A stretch of 11,623 nt of DNA. Origin: an uncultured Prevotella sp. GTDB taxonomy: Bacteria > Bacteroidota > Bacteroidia > Bacteroidales > Bacteroidaceae. The position numbers and the translations under genes were made by a program. This document shows positions 5,640 to 11,447 of the stretch, one piece after another (position 1 is the first letter of the stretch; each line of letters begins with the position of its first letter). Location of the stretch: NCBI GenBank assembly GCA_905211345.1, contig CAJMAO010000049.1:1-11623 (forward strand), in the 5' to 3' direction. The notes beneath the pieces are model-generated. The model did no database searches. It worked only from the letters and a program-made list of their open reading frames with translations, and was not told the DNA's origin.

Positions 5640-5660
5640 GAATAAATATGCATAATTTTG
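5630..5660 (+). promoter_or_regulatory. argR promoter
   Basis: TTG (5630-5632), 20 bp spacer, TAATTTTG (5653-5660): a good Bacteroidetes promoter with transcription expected to start near 5665 and a leader of about 24 nt before the argR ATG at 5689. The spacer is almost filled by an ARG-box-like operator. Confidence 0.6.
5637..5654 (+). promoter_or_regulatory. ARG box (putative ArgR operator)
   Basis: TTTGAATAAATATGCATA matches the ArgR operator consensus wnTGAATwwwwATTCAnw at every constrained position but one (ATGCA in place of ATTCA). It lies between the -33 and -7 boxes and overlaps the first two bases of the -7 box, so bound ArgR would block polymerase. The gene immediately downstream encodes ArgR, which supports autoregulation. 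The consensus comes from E. coli and Bacillus; use in this lineage is inferred. Confidence 0.6.
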
Positions 5661-5688
5661 CGCCTGTAAACGTATAAATATACAGAAA

Positions 5689-6165
5689 ATGAAGTCGAAG
5701 AATAGCCGGTTGCAGACGTTGCGGATGCTCATCTCAAGTCAAGAGCTGTGTTGTCAGGAAGACGTGTTGAAGGCTCTCGCCAAGGAAGGGTATAACGTCA
5801 CCCAAGCCACCTTGAGCCGCGACATGAAACAGCTGAAAGTGGCCAAGGCTACCAGTCTGGGCGGCAAATACTTCTACGTGCTGCCCAACGAGACGATGTA
5901 CAAGCGTGTGGCAAGTCCCAAGAGCGTAGCCGAGATGCTGCTTACTTCGGGTTTCCTGTCGGTCAATTTCTCGGGCAACATGGGCGTTATAAAGACCCGT
6001 CCCGGTTATGCCAGCAGCCTTGCCTACAACATTGACAACGGCGGCCTGCAGTCGATTATCGGCACGATAGCCGGCGACGATACGATATTCATCGTCGTAA
6101 AAGAAGGCTTCACTTACTCCGACGTGGTGGAAGAACTGCGCGGCGTGATACCGGATATTAAATAA
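5689..6165 (+). CDS. argR: Arginine repressor ArgR
   Basis: A 158-residue arginine-responsive transcription regulator. The N-terminal winged helix (about 1-70) includes the recognition segment TQATLSRDMKQL (38-49). The C-terminal oligomerisation and arginine-binding domain (about 80-158) has the hallmark GTIAGDDTIF (125-134); D130 and D131 correspond to the aspartates that contact arginine and hold the hexamer in known ArgR proteins. Length and both domains are typical. It heads the arginine cluster, 138 bp before the GNAT gene, with a promoter carrying an ARG box, so it probably represses itself and at least part of the downstream pathway when arginine is plentiful. The gap after it holds a repeat element rather than a second recognisable promoter. 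Confidence 0.96.
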   Translation: MKSKNSRLQTLRMLISSQELCCQEDVLKALAKEGYNVTQATLSRDMKQLKVAKATSLGGKYFYVLPNETMYKRVASPKSVAEMLLTSGFLSVNFSGNMGVIKTRPGYASSLAYNIDNGGLQSIIGTIAGDDTIFIVVKEGFTYSDVVEELRGVIPDIK

Positions 6166-6297
6166 AAGGTAAAAAAGTAAAAAGGTAAAAAAAGAGGAAT
6201 AACGGTTGTCGGTGTTGGCGCAGGCGACAAGACATTTGTCTTTAACTTCTTGGCGAACGCAATGAGCGTTAACTTCTTTAACTCCTTTAACTACTAA
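6164..6297. repeat. Inverted-repeat element, copy C, between argR and the GNAT gene
   Basis: The left side is a purine word repeated three times (aaaaggtaaaaaagtaaaaaggtaaaaaaag, 6166-6193, split here by the argR stop). The right side read on the minus strand is gtagttaaaggagttaaagaagtta, a palindrome-like word (acgctcattgcgttcgcc), then aagaagttaaag and GACAAATGTCTTGTC (6226-6240). That order is the same as in copies A and B, with the central palindrome changed in sequence but still self-complementary (AACGCTCATTGCGTT). Confidence 0.7.
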
Positions 6298-6303
6298 AAA
6301 GAA

Positions 6304-6897
6304 ATGGAAGAAATAAAAGTCTTGGTGGCCGATGCCTCGCACGAGAAGTACGTCGACACCATTCTTGACACTATGGCGGCAGCCGCCAAGGTGCGCGGAA
6401 CGGGCATCGCCCGCCGCACCCACAACTATCTGGCCACGAAAATGAAAGAAAACAAGGCCGTTATAGCCCTTGCCGGCGACCGCTTCGCAGGCTTCAGCTA
6501 TATAGAAACGTGGGGCAACAAACATTATGTGACAACCTCCGGACTCATAGTTCATCCCGACTTTCGCGGCCAAGGCGTATCGAAACGCATTAAGGACATG
6601 ACCTTCACGCTGGCACGCACGCGCTGGCCGGAGGCTAAGATATTCAGCCTTACCAGCGGCGCGGCCGTGATGCGCATGAACACTCAGCTAGGCTACGTGC
6701 CCGTTACGTTTGCCGACTTGACCGACGACGAGGCATTCTGGCGCGGATGTGAGGGCTGTGTAAACGTTGACGTGCTTAAACGCACCGGCCGTAAGTACTG
6801 CATCTGCACCGGTATGCTTTATGATCCGGCCCTTCACGAAGGCGAGCCTGCGCCCATAGAGCTGCCGCGTGAGGTGATGGAGAGGATTAGGAAATAA
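6304..6897 (+). CDS. GNAT family N-acyltransferase in the arginine cluster
   Basis: A 197-residue GCN5-related acyltransferase. The acyl-CoA site is visible as SGLIVHPDFRGQGVSKRI (79-96), with the R-G-Q-G pyrophosphate loop at 88-91, and the later strand and helix as IFSLTSGAAVMRMNTQLGYVPV (113-134). An unusual tail follows with four cysteines: GCEGC (148-152) and YCICTGMLYDP (165-175). Its place between argR and argG, where the pathway needs an enzyme to N-acylate glutamate, makes it a candidate N-acetyl- or N-succinylglutamate synthase; no classical ArgA or ArgJ is seen here, and N-succinylated intermediates are established for Bacteroides fragilis. This role is inference. It could also act on another amine. 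ATG at 6304 is preceded by an AT-rich, Shine-Dalgarno-free leader. Confidence 0.85.
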   Translation: MEEIKVLVADASHEKYVDTILDTMAAAAKVRGTGIARRTHNYLATKMKENKAVIALAGDRFAGFSYIETWGNKHYVTTSGLIVHPDFRGQGVSKRIKDMTFTLARTRWPEAKIFSLTSGAAVMRMNTQLGYVPVTFADLTDDEAFWRGCEGCVNVDVLKRTGRKYCICTGMLYDPALHEGEPAPIELPREVMERIRK

Positions 6898-6900
6898 GGT

Positions 6901-7053
6901 AAGGAGAGAAGGAGAAAGGAGTGAAGGAGTAAGTAGAAAAGCCTTGCAGCCAGTGTATCCAAGGGAGCATCAGGCTCATTCGGCTCATTGGACCTTGCCA
7001 TATAAGCATGGCATTTGTACTTACTCCTTCTCTCTTTACTCCTCTACTCCTTA
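6901..7053. repeat. Inverted-repeat element with ggagtaag stem word, upstream of argG
   Basis: GAAGGAGTAAGTA (6923-6935) pairs perfectly with TACTTACTCCTTC (7018-7030), and the flanks continue as loosely complementary aaggag / ctcctt words (6901-6922 and 7031-7053). Next to the right stem, read on the minus strand, is the core ACAAATGCCATGC (7006-7018). The 82-nt centre also has a direct repeat, ggctcatt (6974-6981 and 6983-6990). The element fills nearly the entire gap between the GNAT gene and argG and leaves no recognisable promoter, so argG is probably read from upstream. Confidence 0.7.
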
Positions 7054-7077
7054 GAAAAACAATAAAAACAAACGATT

Positions 7078-8280
7078 ATGCCAGACAAGAAGAAAGTGGT
7101 GGTAGCCTTCTCGGGAGGGCTTGACACATCCTACACCGTAATGAAACTGTCGCACGACATGGGCTACGAGGTCTACGCCGCGTGCGCCAACACCGGCGGC
7201 TTCAGCGCCGAGCAGCTGAAGAAGAACGAGGAGAACGCCTACAAGCTGGGCGCCAAGCAGTACGTCACGCTCGACGTAACGCACGAATACTACGAGAAAA
7301 GCCTCAAGTACATGATATTCGGCAACGTCCTGCGCAACAACTGCTACCCCATATCCGTGTCGTCGGAGCGCATCTTCCAGGCCATAGCCATAGCCCGCTA
7401 CGCCAAGCAGATAGGCGCCGACGCCATAGCCCACGGCTCCACCGGCGCCGGCAACGACCAGATACGCTTCGACATGACGTTCCTCGTAATGGCTCCGGGC
7501 GTGGAAATCATCACCCTGACGCGCGACAAGGCGCTCTCGCGCAAGGAAGAGGTCGACTATCTTAACGCCCACGGCTTCACGGCCGACTTCGCCAAGCTGA
7601 AGTACTCTTACAACGTAGGCATCTGGGGAACGAGCATCTGCGGCGGCGAGCTGCTCGACTCGGCGCAGGGCCTGCCCGAAGAGGCTTACCTCAAGCACGT
7701 CACCCGCCACGACGAGAGCGAGCTGCGCATAGAGTTCTGCAAGGGCGAGATCGCGGCCGTAAACGGCGAGAAGTTCGATGACAAAGTGGCCGCGATACAG
7801 AAGATAGAGGAGCTGGGCGCAGCCTACGGCATAGGCCGCGACTGCAACGTTGGCGACACCATTATCGGTATTAAGGGCCGCGTCGGCTTCGAGGCGGCGG
7901 CTCCCAAGCTCATCATCGAGGCTCACCGTATGCTTGAGAAATATACTTTGAGCAAGTGGCAGCAGTACTGGAAGGACCAAGTTGCCAACTGGTACGGCAT
8001 GTTCCTGCACGAAAGCCAGTATCTCGAGCCGGTCATGCCCGATATCGAGGCCATGCTCACGAGCAGCCAAAGGAACGTGAACGGCACGGCAATCTTGAAG
8101 CTCCGTCCTCTCGGATTTGAGTGCGTGGGCGTAGATTCGCCTGACGACTTGCTGAAATCAAAGCTCGGCGAGTACGGCGAAATGCAGCACGGCTGGACCG
8201 CTGAAGAAGCCAAGGGTTTCATCAAGGTGCTCTCTACGCCGCTCCGAGTGTATTACGGAATACATGGAAGCCCCCTATAA
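7078..8280 (+). CDS. argG: Argininosuccinate synthase
   Basis: This enzyme joins citrulline and aspartate with ATP to give argininosuccinate, the penultimate step of arginine synthesis, in the cytosol. The 400-residue product shows the PP-loop AFSGGLDTS (10-18) that binds ATP, the AHGSTGAGNDQIRF segment that positions citrulline and aspartate, YSYNVGIWGTSICGGEL, and the synthase C-terminal part with the oligomerisation helix (KYTLSKWQQYWKDQVANWYGMF). Length and order are normal. The extreme end, GSPL followed by TAA, is encoded by the first bases of a C-rich repeat (gaagccccctataa), so the native end may have been slightly altered. It is followed by the DUF559 gene, then argC. Confidence 0.97.
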   Translation: MPDKKKVVVAFSGGLDTSYTVMKLSHDMGYEVYAACANTGGFSAEQLKKNEENAYKLGAKQYVTLDVTHEYYEKSLKYMIFGNVLRNNCYPISVSSERIFQAIAIARYAKQIGADAIAHGSTGAGNDQIRFDMTFLVMAPGVEIITLTRDKALSRKEEVDYLNAHGFTADFAKLKYSYNVGIWGTSICGGELLDSAQGLPEEAYLKHVTRHDESELRIEFCKGEIAAVNGEKFDDKVAAIQKIEELGAAYGIGRDCNVGDTIIGIKGRVGFEAAAPKLIIEAHRMLEKYTLSKWQQYWKDQVANWYGMFLHESQYLEPVMPDIEAMLTSSQRNVNGTAILKLRPLGFECVGVDSPDDLLKSKLGEYGEMQHGWTAEEAKGFIKVLSTPLRVYYGIHGSPL

Positions 8281-8298
8281 TCCCCCAAGGGGGATTTA
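8268..8298 (+). repeat. Left arm of the C/G-rich inverted repeat bracketing the DUF559 gene
   Basis: The order is aagccccctataa, the palindrome TCCCCC-AA-GGGGGA (8281-8294), then ttta, and it is followed directly by ACAAATCCTCTTGCAGG (8298-8314), which resembles the ACAAATGCTTTGCC core of the other elements. The stop codon of argG (8278-8280) lies inside this arm. The inverted partner is at 8784-8813. Confidence 0.75.
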
Positions 8299-8338
8299 CA
8301 AATCCTCTTGCAGGTAAATGATACGGTCATATGTATTT

Positions 8339-8740
8339 ATGAGTAATGCTGAAAAAGACAGGCCGTTCTCTTATCAAACGGCAAATCCCATGGTGTATGA
8401 GCTGTTGAAAGAAAACGCCAAATACAACAGGGCGCATCCTACGCAGGCAGAAGCGATAATGTGGCAACTGCTGAAAGGAAAGCAACTCGGCATTAGTTTC
8501 AGGCGCCAACACATTATTGGTGAGTATATAGTTGATTTTGTTTGCCTGGAATGCAAACTTGTTGTTGAGATTGATGGAGGGTATCATGCAACCTTGCAAC
8601 AGCAAGAAAACGATATGCTAAGAACGCAATGGCTCAACAATTATGGCTTTAATGTAATAAGGTTTACCAATGAAGAAGTCATAAATGCTACTGAAACCGT
8701 GATAAAACAGATAAAAGAGAATATTAACGGCAGAACATAA
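8339..8740 (+). CDS. DUF559 domain endonuclease-like protein
   Basis: A 133-residue protein of the DUF559 family, related to Vsr-type and other PD-(D/E)XK nucleases. Features are a helical start (NPMVYELLKENAKYN), the family HPTQAEAIMWQLLKGKQLG (33-51), the nuclease core FRRQHIIGEYIVDFVC (54-69) and KLVVEIDGGYH (73-83) with D66, E77 and D79 as candidate metal ligands, and the late IRFTNEEV (107-114). All parts of the domain are present, so it is probably intact. ATG at 8339 matches the usual family start; an ATG at 8318 would add seven residues. It lies exactly between inverted C/G-rich repeats inside the arg operon. Its codons are visibly more A/T-rich than those of argG and argC, suggesting separate origin. 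Its stop overlaps the argC start by one base (TAATG). The true substrate is unknown. Confidence 0.88.
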   Translation: MSNAEKDRPFSYQTANPMVYELLKENAKYNRAHPTQAEAIMWQLLKGKQLGISFRRQHIIGEYIVDFVCLECKLVVEIDGGYHATLQQQENDMLRTQWLNNYGFNVIRFTNEEVINATETVIKQIKENINGRT

Positions 8741-9780
8741 TGACAACAAAACACAATAATAACACTACGCAAACGGCTACGTCATCCCCCCTTGGGGGGA
8801 GTGAGGGGGGCTTGATAAGGGCCGGTATTCTTGGTGCCGCAGGCTACACCGGCGGCGAGCTTATCCGCCTTTTGCTGAACCATCCGCAGGCGGAAATCGT
8901 ATTTGCCAACAGCGAGAGCAACGCAGGTAACCTCGTGGCCGACGTTCACGAGGGGCTTTACGGCGACACGGAGCTGTGTTTTACCGACGCAATGCCGCTG
9001 GATGAAGTAGACGTTTTATTTTTCTGTTTCGGCCATGGAAAAAGCCGTCAGTTCCTCGCCGAGCACCATGTGCCCGGCACGGTGCGCATAATCGACCTTG
9101 CGCAGGACTTCCGCCTCAAGGCCGAAGGCAACGACTTCGTGTACGGACTGCCCGAAATCAACCGTGAACGAATATCGGCTGCGCGCCATGTAGCCAACCC
9201 CGGCTGTTTCGCCACGTGCATACAGCTCGGTCTTTTGCCGGCGGCGAAGATGGGCTTGTTGGTCGAAGACATATCAGTAAACGCCATAACGGGCAGCACC
9301 GGGGCGGGGCAGAAGCCCGGGGCGACCACCCATTTCAGCTGGCGGGCTGACAACATGAGCGTATATAAGCCGTTCACCCACCAGCATGTGCCTGAGATAC
9401 GCCAAAGTCTGGAGCAAACTCAGGGCGCTCCCGTAGGCTCGATAGATTTCATTCCCTACCGAGGCAACTTCGCGCGCGGCATCTTCGCCACCGAGGTTGT
9501 CAAGACTTCGGCCGGCATCGAGCAGATAGTAGAAGGCTACAAAGCCTTTTACAAGGACGAGCCTTTCACCCACTACGTTGACAAACCAATAGACATGAAG
9601 CAGGCGGTGAACACCAACAAGTGTCTCGTGCATTGCGAGAAATACGGCGACAAGCTGCTCATAACGTCCTGTATCGACAACCTCTTGAAGGGTGCGGTAG
9701 GCCAAGCCGTGCAGAACATGAACATCATGTTCGGAACAGACGAGACCGCAGGACTAAGGCTTAAGCCGTCGGCCTTCTAA
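8740..9780 (+). CDS. argC: N-acetyl(succinyl)-gamma-glutamyl-phosphate reductase
   Basis: This NADPH-dependent enzyme reduces N-acyl-gamma-glutamyl phosphate to the semialdehyde in arginine synthesis. The NADP-binding loop GAAGYTGGELIRLL (32-45), the catalytic cysteine in ANPGCFATC (C156), TGSTGAGQKPG and the HQHVPEI histidine region are all present. From ATG 8740 the product has 346 residues, but the first 24 (ending TSSPLGGSEGG) precede the family's normal start and are largely encoded by a C/G-rich repeat. A TTG at 8812 would begin the protein at MIRAGILGAAGYTGG, exactly where ArgC normally starts, giving 322 residues. ATG 8740 overlaps the DUF559 stop (TAATG) and would allow translational coupling. 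Which start is used is open; the enzyme itself is clear. Confidence 0.95.
   Translation: MTTKHNNNTTQTATSSPLGGSEGGLIRAGILGAAGYTGGELIRLLLNHPQAEIVFANSESNAGNLVADVHEGLYGDTELCFTDAMPLDEVDVLFFCFGHGKSRQFLAEHHVPGTVRIIDLAQDFRLKAEGNDFVYGLPEINRERISAARHVANPGCFATCIQLGLLPAAKMGLLVEDISVNAITGSTGAGQKPGATTHFSWRADNMSVYKPFTHQHVPEIRQSLEQTQGAPVGSIDFIPYRGNFARGIFATEVVKTSAGIEQIVEGYKAFYKDEPFTHYVDKPIDMKQAVNTNKCLVHCEKYGDKLLITSCIDNLLKGAVGQAVQNMNIMFGTDETAGLRLKPSAF
8784..8813 (-). repeat. Right arm of the C/G-rich inverted repeat, inside the argC 5' end
   Basis: The palindrome TCCCCCC-TT-GGGGGGA (8785-8800) is followed by gtgaggggggctt. Read on the minus strand it gives aagcccccctcac plus the palindrome, the same order as the left arm at 8268-8298. 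The arm is translated in frame as TSSPLGGSEGGL of ArgC. Together with the left arm it encloses only the DUF559 gene and the first 14 codons of argC. Confidence 0.75.
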
Positions 9781-9824
9781 GTGAAAAGGTAAAAGTGAAA
9801 AGTGAAAAATCCAAATGTTTTGCG
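9781..9824 (+). repeat. Left arm of the gtgaaaag inverted repeat bracketing the four-helix gene
   Basis: The arm begins one base after the argC stop: words gtgaaaagg, taaaagtgaaaag and tgaaaaatcc, then the core CCAAATGTTTTGCG (9811-9824). GAAAAGTGAAAAATCC (9797-9812) is perfectly complementary to 10251-10266. The gene's ATG follows immediately at 9825. Confidence 0.78.
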
Positions 9825-10208
9825 ATGAAAGACAGTTATCCGTACAACCGTGACGGCTCGCCGTTGCACACCAAAAGCTACAGCTTCTCCATAAGGATTG
9901 TGAATATGGTGAAATATATCAAATGTTCTGCCAAGGAGTACGCGCTTACCAACCAAGTGTTGCGCTCTGGGACGGCAGTCGGTGCGCTTGTACGTGAAGC
10001 TGAGTTTGCCCAAAGTGGGTCGGATTTTATCAACAAACTGTCAATCGCATTAAAGGAGTGTAATGAAACTTTTTACTGGCTTAATTTACTTAGGGACACC
10101 GGTTATATAACAGAAAAGGAAGCCGAGAGCATCATTTGCGATTGCAAGGAACTGCTTGCAATTCTTGTTGCATCAGTCAAAACGGCAAAACAACGAAACA
10201 ATAAATAA
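9825..10208 (+). CDS. Four-helix-bundle protein, 23S rRNA intervening-sequence (S23) type
   Basis: A 127-residue, mostly helical protein of the family first known from open reading frames in 23S rRNA intervening sequences, also related to the Avd accessory protein of diversity-generating retroelements. The family pattern is clear: SYSFSIRIVNMVKYI (18-32), LTNQVLRSGTAVGALVREA (about 42-60), DFINKLSIALKECNETFYWL (about 68-87), LLRDTGYI (about 89-96) and a final helix ending KTAKQRNNK. These give four amphipathic helices with a basic tail, a possible nucleic-acid binder. I chose ATG at 9825; a GTG at 9795 would add ten residues but lies inside the repeat arm. There is no rRNA gene here. The gene lies wholly between inverted repeat arms that fill the argC-argD gap. 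Function is unknown. Confidence 0.86.
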   Translation: MKDSYPYNRDGSPLHTKSYSFSIRIVNMVKYIKCSAKEYALTNQVLRSGTAVGALVREAEFAQSGSDFINKLSIALKECNETFYWLNLLRDTGYITEKEAESIICDCKELLAILVASVKTAKQRNNK

Positions 10209-10235
10209 CCCTGTGACGCGATAAAGTGAGTATAT

Positions 10236-10284
10236 GCTTGTAAAGCACATGGATTTTTCACTTTTCGTTTTTCACTTTTAACTC
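10236..10284 (-). repeat. Right arm of the gtgaaaag inverted repeat bracketing the four-helix gene
   Basis: On the minus strand this reads gagttaaaagtgaaaaacg, then GAAAAGTGAAAAATCC (10266-10251), then ATGTGCTTTACAAGC (10250-10236), the last being a degenerate form of the left arm's core. The arm ends 6 bp before the argD start codon, so the whole argC-argD gap is this one element with its gene. Confidence 0.75.
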
Positions 10285-10290
10285 AAAAAC

Positions 10291-11436
10291 ATGAAGTTAT
10301 TTGACGTTTATCCCTTATTCGACATTAACATCGTCAAGGGCAAAGACTGCTCCGTATGGGACGACAAGGGGCAGGAATATCTTGACCTTTACGGCGGCCA
10401 TGCCGTCATAAGCATAGGCCATTGCCATCCTCACTATGTTGAGGCGATAGCCAGTCAGGCAGCCGAACTCGGCTTTTACAGCAACTCCGTGGTGAATACG
10501 CTGCAACAGCGGCTGGCCGAACGGCTGGGCAAGGCGTGCGGGTACGAGGATTACCAGCTGTTTCTTATCAACAGCGGGGCCGAGGCCAACGAGAACGCTT
10601 TGAAGCTGGCATCGTTCAAGACGGGGCGCACTAGGGTGCTGTCGGCCGTAAAGGCGTTTCACGGACGCACTTCGCTGGCCGTCGAAGCTACTGACAACGC
10701 GAAGATAATAGCGCCCGTCAACGCTAACGGGCACGTTACTTACCTGCCTCTCAACGACCTTGCGGCGTGGGAGGCGGAGCTTGCCAAGGGCGACGTTTGC
10801 GCCTGCATAATAGAATGTATACAAGGTGTCGGCGGCATAAAGTTGGCCGACAAGGAGTTCGTCCAAGGGCTTCAGGCGGCCTGCAAGCGGCATGGCGCGG
10901 CGCTCGTTTGTGACGAAATACAGTGCGGCTACGGCCGTTCGGGCAAGTTTTTCGCCCATCAGTGGCTTGGCATACGTCCAGACCTGATAACCGTGGCGAA
11001 AGGTATTGCCAACGGTTTCCCCATGGGCGCAGTGCTGATTTCGTCCGACTTCAAGCCCGAATACGGGCAACTGGGCACCACGTTCGGCGGCAACCACTTG
11101 GGCTGCGCCGCCGCTTTGGCCGTGCTCGACGTGATGGAAGCGGAGCATTTGGTAGACAACGCGCGAGAGACGGGCGACTACCTTACCGCGAAACTGCTGG
11201 AACTGAAAGCTAAGGAGAAGCGCATAACCGACGTGCGCGGCCGCGGACTGATGATAGGCATCGACCTCGACATGCCGCATAAAGCCCTACGCCATGAGCT
11301 TGTATACGGCCAGCACTGCTTCACGGGGTGCGCCTCAACCAACATTCTGCGCCTGCTGCCGCCGCTGACGTTCACCAAGGCTATGGCCGACGATTTCATT
11401 TTAAGGCTTGAAAAAGCGTTTAAGAAAATATCATAA
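10291..11436 (+). CDS. argD: Acetyl(succinyl)ornithine aminotransferase
   Basis: This PLP enzyme transfers an amino group from glutamate to N-acylglutamate semialdehyde to form N-acylornithine. The 381-residue protein is a typical class III aminotransferase: YGGHAVISIGHCHP (34-47), INSGAEANENALKLA (93-107) for the cofactor phosphate, FHGRTSLA (123-130), CDEIQCGYGRSGKFFA (207-222) with D208 contacting the pyridine nitrogen, TVAKGIANGFPMGA (234-247) with K237 as the Schiff-base lysine, and GTTFGGNHLGCAAAL. It is somewhat shorter than the E. coli enzyme, as is common in this group. The ATG is 82 bp after the four-helix gene and 6 bp after the repeat arm. It is followed 11 bp later by proC. Ornithine aminotransferase is the alternative; context favours ArgD. 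Confidence 0.95.
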   Translation: MKLFDVYPLFDINIVKGKDCSVWDDKGQEYLDLYGGHAVISIGHCHPHYVEAIASQAAELGFYSNSVVNTLQQRLAERLGKACGYEDYQLFLINSGAEANENALKLASFKTGRTRVLSAVKAFHGRTSLAVEATDNAKIIAPVNANGHVTYLPLNDLAAWEAELAKGDVCACIIECIQGVGGIKLADKEFVQGLQAACKRHGAALVCDEIQCGYGRSGKFFAHQWLGIRPDLITVAKGIANGFPMGAVLISSDFKPEYGQLGTTFGGNHLGCAAALAVLDVMEAEHLVDNARETGDYLTAKLLELKAKEKRITDVRGRGLMIGIDLDMPHKALRHELVYGQHCFTGCASTNILRLLPPLTFTKAMADDFILRLEKAFKKIS

Positions 11437-11447
11437 ACATCCGTAAT

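Noticed and set aside
6164..6200. Tandem aaggtaaaaaag words considered as a CRISPR or tandem-repeat array
   Set aside because: Units are very short, irregular and without spacers; they are better explained as the stem word of an inverted-repeat element.
5734..6573. 279-codon open frame antisense to argR and the GNAT gene
   Set aside because: It crosses two real genes and the repeat element between them; no coherent protein features.
7051..8070. 339-codon open frame antisense to argG
   Set aside because: It is the mirror of a high-GC, strongly coded gene; its translation is Leu/Val/Ala/Arg-rich without family motifs, while the plus frame is a full ArgG.
9781..10284. Possible 23S rRNA fragment around the S23-type gene
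   Set aside because: The flanks are argC, argD and simple repeat arms; no rRNA-like sequence is present.
10315..11280. 321-codon open frame antisense to argD
   Set aside because: Shadow of argD; no recognisable domain and no start context.
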